Source of the DNA: Cyprinodon diabolis
Taxonomy: Eukaryota; Chordata; Actinopteri; Cyprinodontiformes; Cyprinodontidae
Assembly: GCA_030533445.1 (NCBI GenBank)
Contig: JARPUW010000553.1
Location: forward strand, 124,001 to 188,000
Reading direction: 5' to 3'
Length of the DNA stretch: 64,000 nt
The position numbers and the translations under genes are program-made. This document shows, piece by piece, positions 1-12,879 of this stretch. The notes below the pieces were generated by a model, which was not told the origin of the DNA, did no database searches, and saw only the letters and a program-made list of their open reading frames with translations. Positions within the stretch are counted from its first letter, which is position 1, and each line of letters begins with the position of its first letter.

Positions 1-3000
1 GAACATTGAGCTGCTGGAACCTTGAGCTGCTGGAACCTTGAGCTTCTGGAACCTTGAGCTGCTGGTGCTTCTGGAACCTTGAGCTGCTGGAACCTTGAGC
101 TGCTGGTGCTTCTGGAAACTTGAGCTTCTGGAGCCTTGAGCTGCTGGAACCTTGAGCTGCTGGTGCTTCTGGAACCTTGAGCATCTGGAGCCTTGAGCCT
201 CTGGAACCTTGAGCTGCTGGAGCCTTGAGCTGCTGGTGCTTCTGGAACCTTGAGCTGCTGGTGCTTCTGGAACCTTGAGCTGCTGGAACCTTGAGCTGCT
301 GGAACCTTGAGCTGCTGGTGCTTCTGGAACCTTGAGCATCTGGAGCCTTGAGCTTCTGGAACCTTGAGCTGCTGGATCCTTGAGCTGCTGGTGCTTCTGG
401 AGCCTTGAGCTGCTGGAACCTTGAAGTGCTGGAGCCTTGAGCTGCTGGAACCTTGAGCTGCTGGAACCTTGAGCTGCTGGAACCTTGAGCTGCTGGAGCT
501 TTGAGCTGCTGGTGCTTCTGGAACCTTGAGCTTCTGGAACCTTGAGCTGCTGGAGCCTTGAGCTTCTGGAACCTTGAGCTGCTGAAGCCTTGAGCTGCTG
601 GAACCTTGAGCTGCTGGTGCTTCTGGAACCTTGAGCTGCTGGAACCTTGAGCTGCTGGTGCTTCTGGAACCTTGAGCATCTGGAGCCTTGAGCTTCTGGA
701 ACCTTGAGCTGCTGGAGCCTTGAGCTGCTGGTGCTTCTGGAACCTTGAGCTGCTGGAACATTGAGCTGCTGGTGCTTCTGGAACCTTGAGCTGCTGGAAC
801 CTTGAGCTGCTGGAACCTTGAGCTGCTGGTGCTTCTGGAACCTTGAGCATCTGGAGCCTTGAGCTTCTGGAACCTTGAGCTGCTGGTGCTTCTGGAACCT
901 TGAGCTGCTGGAACCTTGAGCTGCTGGAACCTTGAGCTGCTGGTGCTTCTGGAAGCTTGAGCTGCTGGTGCTTCTGGAACCTTGAGCTGCTGGAACCTTG
1001 AGCTGCTGGTGCTTCTGGAGCCTTGAGCTGCTGGAACCTTGAGCTGCTGGTGCTTCTGGAATCTTGAGCTTCTGGAACCTTGAGCTGCTGGAACCTTGAC
1101 TTCTAGGAGCCTTGAGCTGCTGGAACCTTGAAGTGCTGGAGCCTTGAGCTGCTGGAACCTTGAGCTGCTGGAACCTTTTGCTGCTGGAACCTTGAGCTTC
1201 TGGTGCTTCTGGAACCTTGAGCTGCTGGTGCTTCTGGAACCTTGAGCTGCTGGAACCTTGAGCTGCTGGTGCTTCTGGAATCTTGAGCTTCTGGAACCTT
1301 GAGCTGCTGGAACCTTGACTTCTAGGAGCCTTGAGCTGCTGGAACCTTGAGCTGCTGGTGCTTCTGGAACCTTGAGCTGCTGGAACCTTGAGCTGCTGGA
1401 ACATTGAGCTGCTGGTGCTTCTGGAACCTTGAGCATCTGGAGCCTTGAGCTTCTGGAACCTTGAGCTGCTGGAGCCTTGAGCTGCTGGTGCTTCTGGAAC
1501 CTTGAGCTGCTGGAGCCTTGAGCTCCTGGAAGCTTGAGCTGCTGTAACCTTGAGCTGCTGGAACCTTGTGCTTCTGGAACCTTGAGCTGCTGGTGCTTCT
1601 GGAACCTTGAGCTGCTGGTGCTTCTGGAACCTTGAGCTGCTGGAACCTTGAGCTGCTGGTGCTTCTGGAACCTTGAGCTGCTGGAGCCTTGAGCTGCTGG
1701 AACCTTCAGCTGCTGGTGCTTCTGGAACCTTGAGCTGCTGGAACCTTGAGCTGCTGGAACCTTGAGCTGCTGGTGCTTCTGGAACCTTGAGCTGCTGGAA
1801 CCTTGAGCTGCTGGAGCCTTGTGCTGCTGGTGCTTCTGGAACCTTTTGCATCTGGAGCCTTGAGCTTCTGGAACCTTGAGCTGCTGGAGCCTTGAGCTGC
1901 TGGAACGTTGAGCTGCTGGAACCTTGGGCTTCTGGAACCTTGAGCTGCTGGTGCTTCTGGAACCTTGAGCTGCTGGAACCTTGAGCTGCTGGTGCTTCTG
2001 GAACCTTGAGCTGTTGGAACCTTGAGCTGCTGGTGCTTCTGGAACCTTGAGCTGCTGGAGCCTTGAGCTGCTGGTGCTTCTGGAACCTTGAGCTGCTGGA
2101 ACCTTGAGCTGCTGGTGCTTCTGGAACCTTGAGCTGCTGGAACCTTGAGCTGCTGGAACCTTGAGCTGCTGGTGCTTCTGGAACCTTGAGCATCTGGAGC
2201 CTTGAGCTTCTGGAACCTTGAGCTGCTGGAGCCATGAGCTGCTGGTGCTTCTGGAACCTTGAGCTGCTGGAGCCTTGAGCTCCTGGAACCTTGAGCTGCT
2301 GGAACCTTGAGCTGCTGGAACCTTGAGCTTCTGGAACCTTGAGCTGCTGGTGCTTCTGGAACCTTGAGCTGCTGGAACCTTGAGCTTCTGGTGCTTCTGG
2401 AACCTTGAGCTGCTGGTGCTTCTGGAACCTTGAGCTGCTGGAACCTTGAGCTGCTGGTGCTTCTGGAATCTTGAGCTTCTGGAACCTTGAGCTGCTGGAA
2501 CCTTGACTTCTAGGAGCCTTGAGCTGCTGGAACCTTGAGCTGCTGGTGCTTCTGGAACCTTGAGCTGCTGGAACCTTGAGCTGCTGGAACATTGAGCTGC
2601 TGGTGCTTCTGGAACCTTGAGCATCTGGAGCCTTGAGCTTCTGGAACCTTGAGCTGCTGGAGCCTTGAGCTCCTGGAAGCTTGAGCTGCTGGAACCTTGA
2701 GCTGCTGGAACCTTGTGCTTCTGGAACCTTGAGCTGCTGGTGCTTCTGGAACCTTGAGCTGCTGGAACCTCGAGCTGCTGGAACCTTGAGCTGCTGGTGC
2801 TTCTGGAACCTTGAGCTGCTGGTGCTTCTGGAACCTTGAGCTGCTGGAACCTTGAGCTGCTGGTGCTTCTGGAACCTTGAGCTGCTGGAACCTTGAGCTG
2901 CTGGTGCTTCTGGAACCTTGAGCTTCTGGAACCTTGAGCTGCTGGAACCTTGACTTCTGGAGCCTTGAGCTGCTGGAACCTTGAAGTGCTGGAGCCTTGA

Positions 3001-3750
3001 GCTGCTGGAACCTTGAGCTGCTGGAACCTTGAGCTGTTGGAACCTTGAGCTGCTGGAGCTTTGAGCTGCTGGTGCTTCTGGAACCTTGAGTTTCTGGAAC
3101 CTTGAGCTTCTGGAACCTTGAGCTGCTGGAGCCTTGAGCTTCTGGAACCTTGAGCTGCTGAAGCCTTGAGCTTCTGGAACCTTGAGCTGCTGGAGCCTTG
3201 AGCTTCTGGAACCTTGAGCTGCTGGAACCTTGAGCTGCTGGAACCTTGAGCTGCTGGAACCTTGAGCTGCTGGTGCTTCTGGAACCTTGAGCTGCTGGAA
3301 CCTTGAGCTGCTGGTGCTTCTGGAACCTTGAGCTGCTGGAACCTTGAGCTGCTGGTGCTTCTGGAACCTTGAGCTGCTGGAACCTTGAGCTGCTGGTGCT
3401 TCTGGAACCTTGAGCATCTGGAGCCTTGAGCTTCTGGAACCTTGAGCTGCTGGAGCCTTGAGCTGCTGGTGCTTCTGGAACCTTGAGCTGCTGGAACATT
3501 GAGCTGCTGGTGCTTCTGAAACCTTGAGCTGCTGGAACCTTGAGCTGCTGGAACCTTGAGCTGCTGGAACCTTGAGCTGCTGGTGCTTCTGGAACCTTGA
3601 GCATCTGGAGCCTTGAGCTTCTGGAACCTTGAGCTGCTGGTGCTTCTGGAACCTTGAGCTGCTGGAACCTTGAACTGCTGGAACCTTGAGCTGCTGGTGC
3701 TTCTGGAAGCTTGAGCTGCTGGTGCTTCTGGAACCTTGAGCTGCTGGAAC
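1..3750. repeat. Block P: left-end higher-order segment
   Basis: Bases 1-530 match 55309-55853: the markers acattgag, ctggaaact and gcatctgg all sit 55,308 bases apart, and ggatcc sits 55,324 apart. This stretch also resembles block R near 16.26-16.7 kb. From about 1.2 kb the block is collinear with 56.9-59.4 kb at a separation of 55,682-55,698. The shared rare markers are gctgtaacct at 1541 and 57239, gagccatgag at 2229 and 57911, and a reading frame at 2510-3604 that recurs at 58192-59286 with the same 364-residue translation. Between about 0.55 and 1.2 kb the match is broken. No gene is seen here. Confidence 0.75.
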
Positions 3751-4793
3751 CTTGAGCTGCTGGTGCTTCTGGAACCTTGAGCTGCTGGAACCTTGAGCTG
3801 CTGGTGCTTCTGGAATCTTGAGCTTCTGGAACCTTGAGCTGCTGGAACCTTGACTTCTAGGAGCCTTGAGCTGCTGGAACCTTGAAGTGCTGGAGCCTTG
3901 AGCTGCTGGGACCTTGAGCTGCTGGAACCTTTTGCTGCTGGAACCTTGAGCTGCTGGAGCTTTGAGCTGCTGGTGCTTCTGGAACCTTGAGCTTCTGGAA
4001 CCTTGAGCTTCTGGTGCTTCTGGAACCTTGAGCTGCTGGAACCTTGAGCTGCTGGTGCTTCTGGAACCTTGAGCTGCTGGAACCTTGAGCTGCTGGAACC
4101 TTGAGCTGCTGGTGCTTCTGGAACCTTGAGCTGCTGGAACCTTGAGCTGCTGGAACCTTGAGCTGCTGGTGCTTCTGGAACCTTGAGCATCTGGAGCCTT
4201 GAGCTTCTGGAACTTTGAGCTGCTGGAGCCTTGAGCTGCTGGTGCTTCTGGAACCTTGAGCTGCTGGAGCCTTGAGCTGCTGGAACCTTCAGCTACTGGT
4301 GCTTCTGGAACCTTGAGCTGCTGGAACCTTGAGCTGCTGGAACCTTGAGCTGCTGGTGCTTCTGGAACCTTGAGCTGCTGGAACCTTGTGCTGCTGGTGC
4401 TTCTGGAACCTTTTGCATCTGGAGCCTTGAGCTTCTGGAACCTTGAGCTGCTGGAGCCTTGAGCTGCTTGAACGTTGAGCTGCTGGTTCTTCTGGAACCT
4501 TTTGCATCTGGAGCCTTGAGCTTCTGGAACCTTGAGCTGCTGGAACCTTGTGCTGCTGGTGCTTCTGGAACCTTTTGCATCTGGAGCCTTGAGCTTCTGG
4601 AACCTTGAGCTGCTGGAACCTTGGGCTTCTGGAACCTTGAGCTGCTGGTGCTTCTGGAACCTTGAGCTGCTGGTGCTTCTGGAACCTTGAGCTGCTGGAA
4701 CCTTGAGCTGCTGGTGCTTCTGGAACCTTGAGCTTCTTGAACCTTGAGCTGCTGGAACCTTGAGCTTCTGGAGCCTTGAGCTGCTGGAACCTT

Positions 4794-6677
4794 GAAGTGC
4801 TGGAGCCTTGAGCTGCTGGAACCTTGAGCTGCTGGAACCTTGAGCTGCTGGAGCTTTGAGCTGCTGGTGCTTCTGGAACCTTGAGCTTCTGGAACCTTGA
4901 GCTTCTGGAACCTTGAGCTGCTGGAGCCTTGAGATTCTAGAACCTTGAGCTGCTGAAGCCTTGAGCTTCTGGAACCTTGAGCTGCTGGTGCTTCTGGAAC
5001 CTTGAGCATCTGGAGCCTTGAGCTTCTGGAACCTTGAGCTGCTGGTGCTTCTGGAACCTTGAGCTGCTGGAACCTTGAGCTGCTGGAACCTTGAGCTGCT
5101 GGTGCTTCTGGAAGCTTGAGCTGCTGGTGCTTCTGGAACCTTGAGCTGCTGGAACCTTGAGCTGCTGGTGCTTCTGGAACCTTGAGCTGCTGGAACCTTG
5201 AGCTGCTGGTGCTTCTGGAATCTTGAGCTTCTGGAACCTTGAGCTGCTGGAACCTTGACTTCTAGGAGCCTTGAGCTGCTGGAACCTTGAAGTGCTGGAG
5301 CCTTGAGCTGCTGGAGCTTTGAGCTGCTGGTGCTTCTGGAACCTTGAGCTTCTGGAACCTTGAGCTTCTGGTGCTTCTGGAACCTTGAGCTGCTGGAACC
5401 TTGAGCTGCTGGTGCTTCTGGAACCTTGAGCTGCTGGAACCTTGAGCTGCTGTAACCTTGAGCTGCTGGTGCTTCTGGAACCTTGAGCTGCTGGAACCTT
5501 GAGCTGCTGGAACCTTGAGCTGCTGGTGCTTCTGGAACCTTGAGCATCTGGAGCCTTGAGCTTCTGGAACTTTGAGCTGCTGGAGCCTTGAGCTGCTGGT
5601 GCTTCTGGAACCTTGAGCTGCTGGAGCCTTGAGCTGCTGGAACCTTCAGCTGCTGGTGCTTCTGGAACCTTGAGCTGCTGGAACCTTGAGCTGCTGGAAC
5701 CTTGAGCTGCTGGTGCTTCTGGAACCTTGAGCTGCTGGAACCTTGAGCTGCTGGAACCTTGTGCTGCTGGTGCTTCTGGAACCTTTTGCATCTGGAGCCT
5801 TGAGCTTCTGGAACCTTGAGCTGCTGGAGCCTTGAGCTGCTGGAACGTTGAGCTGCTGGTTCTTCTGGAACCTTTTGCATCTGGAGCCTTGAGCTTCTGG
5901 AACCTTGAGCTGCTGGAACCTTGTGCTGCTGGTGCTTCTGGAACCTTTTGCATCTGGAGCCTTGAGCTTCTGGAACCTTGAGCTGCTGGAACCTTGGGCT
6001 TCTGGAACCTTGAGCTGCTGGTGCTTCTGGAACCTTGAGCTGCTGGAACCTTGAGCTGCTGGTGCTTCTGGAACCTTGAGCTGCTGGAACCTTGAGCTGC
6101 TGGTGCTTCTGGAACCTTGAGCTTCTTGAACCTTGAGCTGCTGGAACCTTGAGCTTCTGGAGCCTTGAGCTGCTGGAACCTTGAAGTGCTGGAGCCTTGA
6201 GCTGCTGGAACCTTGAGCTGCTGGAACCTTGAGCTGCTGGAGCTTTGAGCTGCTGGTGCTTCTGGAACCTTGAGCTTCTGGAACCTTGAGCTTCTGGAAC
6301 CTTGAGCTGCTGGAGCCTTGAGATTCTAGAACCTTGAGCTGCTGAAGCCTTGAGCTTCTGGAACCTTGAGCTGCTGGTGCTTCTGGAACCTTGAGCATCT
6401 GGAGCCTTGAGCTTCTGGAACCTTGAGCTGCTGGTGCTTCTGGAACCTTGAGCTGCTGGAACCTTGAGCTGCTGGAACCTTGAGCTGCTGGTGCTTCTGG
6501 AAGCTTGAGCTGCTGGTGCTTCTGGAACCTTGAGCTGCTGGAACCTCGAGCTGCTGGTGCTTCTGGAACGTTGAGCTGCTGGAACCTTGAGCTGCTGGTG
6601 CTTCTGGAATCTTGAGCTTCTGGAACCTTGAGCTGCTGGAACCTTGACTTCTAGGAGCCTTGAGCTGCTGGAACCTT
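4794..6677. repeat. 1,389-base higher-order period inside Q
   Basis: The marker gaagtgctgg occurs at 4794, 5289, 6183 and 6678, an alternation of 495 and 894 bases that sums to 1,389. ttctagaa at 4935 and 6324 shows the same 1,389-base step. The same period is present in Q' (30540/31929) and in Q'' (60651/62040). The 1,389-base unit therefore existed before the 25-kb and 55-kb duplications. Confidence 0.7.
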
Positions 6678-9600
6678 GAAGTGCTGGAGCCTTGAGCTGC
6701 TGGAGCTTTGAGCTGCTGGTGCTTCTGGAACCTTGAGCTTCTGGAACCTTGAGCTTCTGGTGCTTCTGGAACCTTGAGCTGCTGGAACCTTGAGCTGCTG
6801 GTGCTTCTGGAACCTTGAGCTGCTGGAACCTTGAGCTGCTGGAACCTTGAGCTGCTGGTGCTTCTGGAACCTTGAGCTGCTGGAACCTTGAGCTGCTGGA
6901 ACCTTGAGCTGCTGGTGCTTCTGGAACCTTGAGCATCTGGAGCCTTGAGCTTCTGGAACTTTGAGCTGCTGGAGCCTTGAGCTGCTGGTGCTTCTGGAAC
7001 CTTGAGCTGCTGGAGCCTTGAGCTGCTGGAACCTTCAGCTGCTGGTGCTTCTGGAACCTTGAGCTGCTGGAACCTTGAGCTGCTGGAACCTTGAGCTGCT
7101 GGTGCTTCTGGAACCTTGAGCTGCTGGAACCTTGTGCTGCTGGTGCTTCTGGAACCTTTTGCATCTGGAGCCTTGAGCTTCTGGAACCTTGAGCTGCTGG
7201 AGCCTTGAGCTGCTGGAACGTTGAGCTGCTGGAACCTTGGGCTTCTGGAACCTTGAGCTGCTGGTGCTTCTGGAACCTTGAGCTGCTGGAACCTTGAGCT
7301 GCTGGAACCTTGTGCTGCTGGTGCTTCTGGAACCTTTTGCTTCTGGAACCTTGAGCTTCTGGAACCTTGAGCTTCTGGTGCTTCTGGAACCTTGAGCTGC
7401 TGGAACCTTGAGCTGCTGGTGCTTCTGGAACCTTGAGCTGCTGGAACCTTGAGCTGCTGGTGCTTCTGGAACCTTGAGCTGCTGGAACCTTGAGCTGCTG
7501 GAACCTTGAGCTGCTGGTGCTTCTGGAACCTTGAGCATCTGGAGCCTTGAGCTTCTGGAACTTTGAGCTGCTGGAGCCTTGAGCTGCTGGTGCTTCTGGA
7601 ACCTTGAGCTGCTGGAGCCTTGAGCTGCTGGAACCTTCAGCTGCTGGTGCTTCTGGAACCTTGAGCTGCTGGAACCTTGAGCTGCTGGTGCTTCTGGAAC
7701 CTTGAGCTGCTGGAACCTTGAGCTGCTGGAACCTTGTGCTGCTGGTGCTTCTGGAACCTTTTGCATCTGGAGCCTTGAGCTTCTGGAACCTTGAGCTGCT
7801 GGAGCCTTGAGCTGCTGGAACGTTGAGCTGCTGGTTCTTCTGGAACCTTTTGCATCTGGAGCCTTGAGCTTCTGGAACCTTGAGCTGCTGGAACCTTGTG
7901 CTGCTGGTGCTTCTGGAACCTTTTGCATCTGGAGCCTTGAGCTTCTGGAACCTTGAGCTGCTGGAACCTTGGGCTTCTGGAACCTTGAGCTGCTGGTGCT
8001 TCTGGAACCTTGAGCTGCTGGAACCTTGAGCTGCTGGTGCTTCTGGAACCTTGAGCTGCTGGAACCTTGAGCTGCTGGTGCTTCTGGAACCTTGAGCTTC
8101 TTGAACCTTGAGCTGCTGGAACCTTGAGCTTCTGGAGCCTTGAGCTGCTGGAACCTTGAAGTGCTGGAGCCTTGAGCTGCTGGAACCTTGAGCTGCTGGA
8201 ACCTTGAGCTGCTGGAGCTTTGAGCTGCTGGTGCTTCTGGAACCTTGAGCTTCTGGAACCTTGAGCTTCTGGAACCTTGAGCTGCTGGAGCCTTGAGATT
8301 CTAGAACCTTGAGCTGCTGAAGCCTTGAGCTTCTGGAACCTTGAGCTGCTGGTGCTTCTGGAACCTTGAGCATCTGGAGCCTTGAGCTTCTGGAACCTTG
8401 AGCTGCTGGTGCTTCTGGAACGTTGAGCTGCTGGAACCTTGAGCTGCTGGTGCTTCTGGAAGCTTGAGCTGCTGGTGCTTCTGGAACCTTGAGCTGCTGG
8501 AACCTTGAGCTGCTGGTGCTTCTGGAACCTTGAGCTGCTGGAACCTTGAGCTGCTGGTGCTTCTGGAATCTTGAGCTTCTGGAACCTTGAGCTGCTGGAA
8601 CCTTGACTTCTAGGAGCCTTGAGCTGCTGGAACCTTGAAGTGCTGGAGCCTTGAGCTGCTGGAGCTTTGAGCTGCTGGTGCTTCTGGAACCTTGAGCTTC
8701 TGGAACCTTGAGCTTCTGGTGCTTCTGGAACCTTGAGCTGCTGGAACCTTGAGCTGCTGGTGCTTCTGGAACCTTGAGCTGCTGGAACCTTGAGCTGCTG
8801 GAACCTTGAGCTGCTGGTGCTTCTGGAACCTTGAGCTGCTGGAACCTTGAGCTGCTGGAACCTTGAGCTGCTGGTGCTTCTGGAACCTTGAGCATCTGGA
8901 GCCTTGAGCTTCTGGAACTTTGAGCTGCTGGAGCCTTGAGCTGCTGGTGCTTCTGGAACCTTGAGCTGCTGGAGCCTTGAGCTGCTGGAACCTTCAGCTG
9001 CTGGTGCTTCTGGAACCTTGAGCTGCTGGAACCTTGAGCTGCTGGAACCTTGAGCTGCTGGTGCTTCTGGAACCTTGAGCTGCTGGAACCTTGAGCTGCT
9101 GGAACCTTGTGCTGCTGGTGCTTCTGGAACCTTTTGCATCTGGAGCCTTGAGCTTCTGGAACCTTGAGCTGCTGGAGCCTTGAGCTGCTGGAACGTTGAG
9201 CTGCTGGAACCTTGGGCTTCTGGAACCTTGAGCTGCTGGTGCTTCTGGAACCTTGAGCTGCTGGAACCTTGAGCTGCTGGTGCTTCTGGAACCTTGAGCT
9301 GTTGGAACCTTGAGCTGCTGGTGCTTCTGGAACCTTGAGCTGCTGGAACCTTGAGCTGCTGGTGCTTCTGGAACCTTGAGCTGCTGGAACCTTGAGCTGC
9401 TGGTGCTTCTGGAACCTTGAGCTTCTTGATCCTTGAGCTGCTGGAACCTTGAGCTTCTGGAGCCTTGAGCTGCTGGAACCTTGAAGTGCTGGAGCCTTGA
9501 GCTGCTGGAACCTTGAGCTGCTGGAACCTTGAGCTGCTGGAGCTTTGAGCTGCTGGTGCTTCTGGAACCTTGAGCTTCTGGAACCTTGAGCTTCTGGAAC

Positions 9601-12600
9601 CTTGAGCTGCTGGAGCCTTGAGATTCTAGAACCTTGAGCTGCTGAAGCTTTGAGCTTCTGGAAACTTGAGCTGCTGGAGCCTTGAGCTTCTGGAACCTCT
9701 AGCTGCTGGAACCTTGAGCTGCTGGAACCTTGAGCTGTTGGAACCTTGAGCTGCTGGAACCTTGAGCTGCTGGTGCTTCTGGAACCTTGAGCTGCTGGAA
9801 CCTTGAGCTGCTGGTGCTTCTTGAACCTTGAGCTGCTGGAACCTTGAGCTCCTGGAACCTTGAGCTGCTGGTGCTTCTGGAACCTTGAGCTGCTGGAACC
9901 TTGAGCTGCTGGAACCTTGAGCTGCTGGTGCTTCTGGAACCTTGAGCATCTGGAGCCTTGAGCTTCTGGAACCTTGAGCTGCTGGAGCCTTGAGCTGCTG
10001 GTGCTTCTGGAACCTTGAGCTGCTGGAGCCTTTAGCTGCTGGAACCTTGAGCTGCTGGAACCTTGAGCTGCTGGAACCTTGAGCTGCTGGTGCTTCTGGA
10101 ACCTTGAGCTGCTGAAACCTTGAGCTGCTGGTGCTTCTGGAACCTTGAGCTGCTGGAACCTTGAGCTGCTGGTTATTCTGGAACCTTGAGCTGCTGGAAC
10201 CTTGAGCTGCTGGTGCTTCTGGAACCTTGAGCTTCTGGAACCTTGAGCTGCTGGAACCTTGAGCTTCTGGAGCCTTGAGCTGCTGGAACCTTGAAGTGCT
10301 GGAGCCTTGAGCTGCTGGAACCTTGAGCTGCTGGAACCTTGAGCTGCTGGAGCTTTGAGCTGCTGGTGCTTCTGGAACCTTGAGCTTCTGGAACCTTGAG
10401 CTGCTGGAGCCTTGAGCTTCTGGAGCCTTGAGCCTCTGGAACCTTGAGCTGCTGGACCCTTGAGCTGCTGGTGCTTCTGGAACCTTGAGCTGCTGGAGCC
10501 TTGAGCTGCTGGAACCTTCAGCTGCTGGTGCTTCTGGAACCTTGAGCTGCTGGAACCTTGAGCTGCTGGAACCTTGAGCTGCTGGTGCTTCTGGAACCTT
10601 GAGCTGCTGGAACCTTGAGCTGCTGGAACCTTGTGCTGCTGGTGCTTCTGGAACCTTTTGCATCTGGAGCCTTGAGCTTCTGGAACCTTGAGCTGCTGGA
10701 GCCTTGAGCTGCTGGAACGTTGAGCTGCTGGAACCTTGGGCTTCTGGAACCTTGAGCTGCTGGTGCTTCTGGAACCTTGAGCTGCTGGAACCTTGAGCTG
10801 CTGGTGCTTCTGGAACCTTGAGCTGTTGGAACCTTGAGCTGCTGGTGCTTCTGGAACCTTGAGCTGCTGGAACCTTGAGCTGCTGGTGCTTCTGGAACCT
10901 TGAGCTGCTGGAACCTTGAGCTGCTGGTGCTTCTGGAACCTTGAGCTTCTTGATCCTTGAGCTGCTGGAACCTTGAGCTTCTGGAGCCTTGAGCTGCTGG
11001 AACCTTGAAGTGCTGGAGCCTTGAGCTGCTGGAACCTTGAGCTGCTGGAACCTTGAGCTGCTGGAGCTTTGAGCTGCTGGTGCTTCTGGAACCTTGAGCT
11101 TCTGGAACCTTGAGCTTCTGGAACCTTGAGCTGCTGGAGCCTTGAGATTCTAGAACCTTGAGCTGCTGAAGCTTTGAGCTTCTGGAAACTTGAGCTGCTG
11201 GAGCCTTGAGCTTCTGGAACCTCTAGCTGCTGGAACCTTGAGCTGCTGGAACCTTGAGCTGTTGGAACCTTGAGCTGCTGGAACCTTGAGCTGCTGGTGC
11301 TTCTGGAACCTTGAGCTGCTGGAACCTTGAGCTGCTGGTGCTTCTTGAACCTTGAGCTGCTGGAACCTTGAGCTCCTGGAACCTTGAGCTGCTGGTGCTT
11401 CTGGAACCTTGAGCTGCTGGAACCTTGAGCTGCTGGAACCTTGAGCTGCTGGTGCTTCTGGAACCTTGAGCATCTGGAGCCTTGAGCTTCTGGAACCTTG
11501 AGCTGCTGGAGCCTTGAGCTGCTGGTGCTTCTGGAACCTTGAGCTGCTGGAGCCTTTAGCTGCTGGAACCTTGAGCTGCTGGAACCTTGAGCTGCTGGAA
11601 CCTTGAGCTGCTGGTGCTTCTGGAACCTTGAGCTGCTGAAACCTTGAGCTGCTGGTGCTTCTGGAACCTTGAGCTGCTGGAACCTTGAGCTGCTGGTGAT
11701 TCTGGAACCTTGAGCTGCTCGAACCTTGAGCTGCTGGTGCTTCTGGAACCTTGAGCTTCTGGAACCTTGAGCTGCTGGAACCTTGAGCTTCTGGAGCCTT
11801 GAGCTGCTGGAACCTTGAAGTGCTGGAACCTTGAGCTGCTGGAACCTTGAGCTGCTGGAGCTTTGAGCTGCTGGTGCTTCTGGAACCTTGAGCTTCTGGA
11901 ACCTTGAGCTTCTGGAACCTTGAGCTGCTGGAGCCTTGAGCTTCTGGAGCCTTGAGCCTCTGGAACCTTGAGCTGCTGGACCCTTGAGCTGCTGGTGCTT
12001 CTGGAACCTTGAGCTGCTGGAACCTTGAGCTGCTGGTGCTTCTGGAACCTTGAGCTGCTGGAACCTTGAGCTGCTGGAACCTTGTGCTGCTGGTGCTTCT
12101 GGAACCTTTTGCATCTGGAGCCTTGAGCTTCTGGAACCTTGAGCTGCTGGAGCCTTGAGCTGCTGGAACGTTGAGCTGCTGGAACCTTGGGCTTCTGGAA
12201 CCTTGAGCTGCTGGTGCTTCTGGAACCTTGAGCTGCTGGAACCTTGAGCTGCTGGTGCTTCTGGAACCTTGAGCTGTTGGAACCTTGAGCTGCTGGTGCT
12301 TCTGGAACCTTGAGCTGCTGGAACCTTGAGCTGCTGGTGCTTCTGGAACCTTGAGCTGCTGGAACCTTGAGCTGCTGGTGCTTCTGGAACCTTGAGCTTC
12401 TTGAACCTTGAGCTGCTGGAACCTTGAGCTTCTGGAGCCTTGAGCTGCTGGAACCTTGAAGTGCTGGAGCCTTGAGCTGCTGGAACCTTGAGCTGCTGGA
12501 ACCTTGAGCTGCTGGAGCCTTGAGATTCTAGAACCTTGAGCTGCTGAAGCCTTGAGCTTCTGGAAACTTGAGCTGCTGGAGCCTTGAGCTTCTGGAACCT

Positions 12601-12775
12601 CTAGCTGCTGGAACCTTGAGCTGTTGGAACCTTGAGCTGCTGGAACCTTGAGCTGCTGGTGCTTCTGGAACCTTGAGCTGCTGGAGCTTTGAGCTGCTGG
12701 TGCTTCTGGAACCTTGAGCTTCTGGAACCTTGAGCTTCTGGAACCTTGAGCTGCTGGAGCCTTGAGATTCTAGAA
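4935..12775. other. TTCTAGAA palindrome set in Q (7 sites)
   Basis: The core gagcttctggaacc is altered to gagattctagaacc, giving the palindrome ttctagaa at 4935, 6324, 8299, 9624, 11148, 12526 and 12768. This is two perfect inverted nGAAn boxes (TTCnnGAA), the arrangement bound by heat-shock factors, and contains an XbaI site. Spacing is 1,389, 1,975, 1,325, 1,524, 1,378 and 242 bases, marking higher-order units. No promoter or gene is nearby, so binding is a hypothesis only. On the minus strand the same change creates a TAG. Confidence 0.6.
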
Positions 12776-12879
12776 CCTTGAGCTGCTGAAGCCTTGAGCT
12801 TCTGGAAACTTGAGCTGCTGGAGCCTTGAGCTTCTGGAACCTCTAGCTGCTGGAACCTTGAGCTGCTGGAACCTTGAGC

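Larger units (their letters stand above)
1..12114 (-). other. Stop-free minus frame of at least 4,038 codons, off the left edge; not called a gene
   Basis: From the ATG at 12112-12114 down to base 1 the frame has no stop. Every minus-strand TAG, TGA or TAA I could find in this stretch (for example at 1103, 1706, 2510, 4289, 4293, 4937, 5262, 8301, 9699, 10032, 11150 and 11556) falls in one of the other two frames. The upstream in-frame stop is at 12601. The product would be a basic Ser/Gln/Lys/Arg repeat protein with no signal peptide, membrane segment or folded domain. The equivalent frame in Q' is closed at 28001. The openness follows from the repeat itself, so this is very unlikely to be a gene. 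Confidence 0.3.

Noticed and set aside
1706..1712. E-boxes (cagctg) made by ccttcagctg variants here and in Q and Y units
   Set aside because: It is a six-base motif created by a single substitution and spread by block copying. There is no promoter or gene context.
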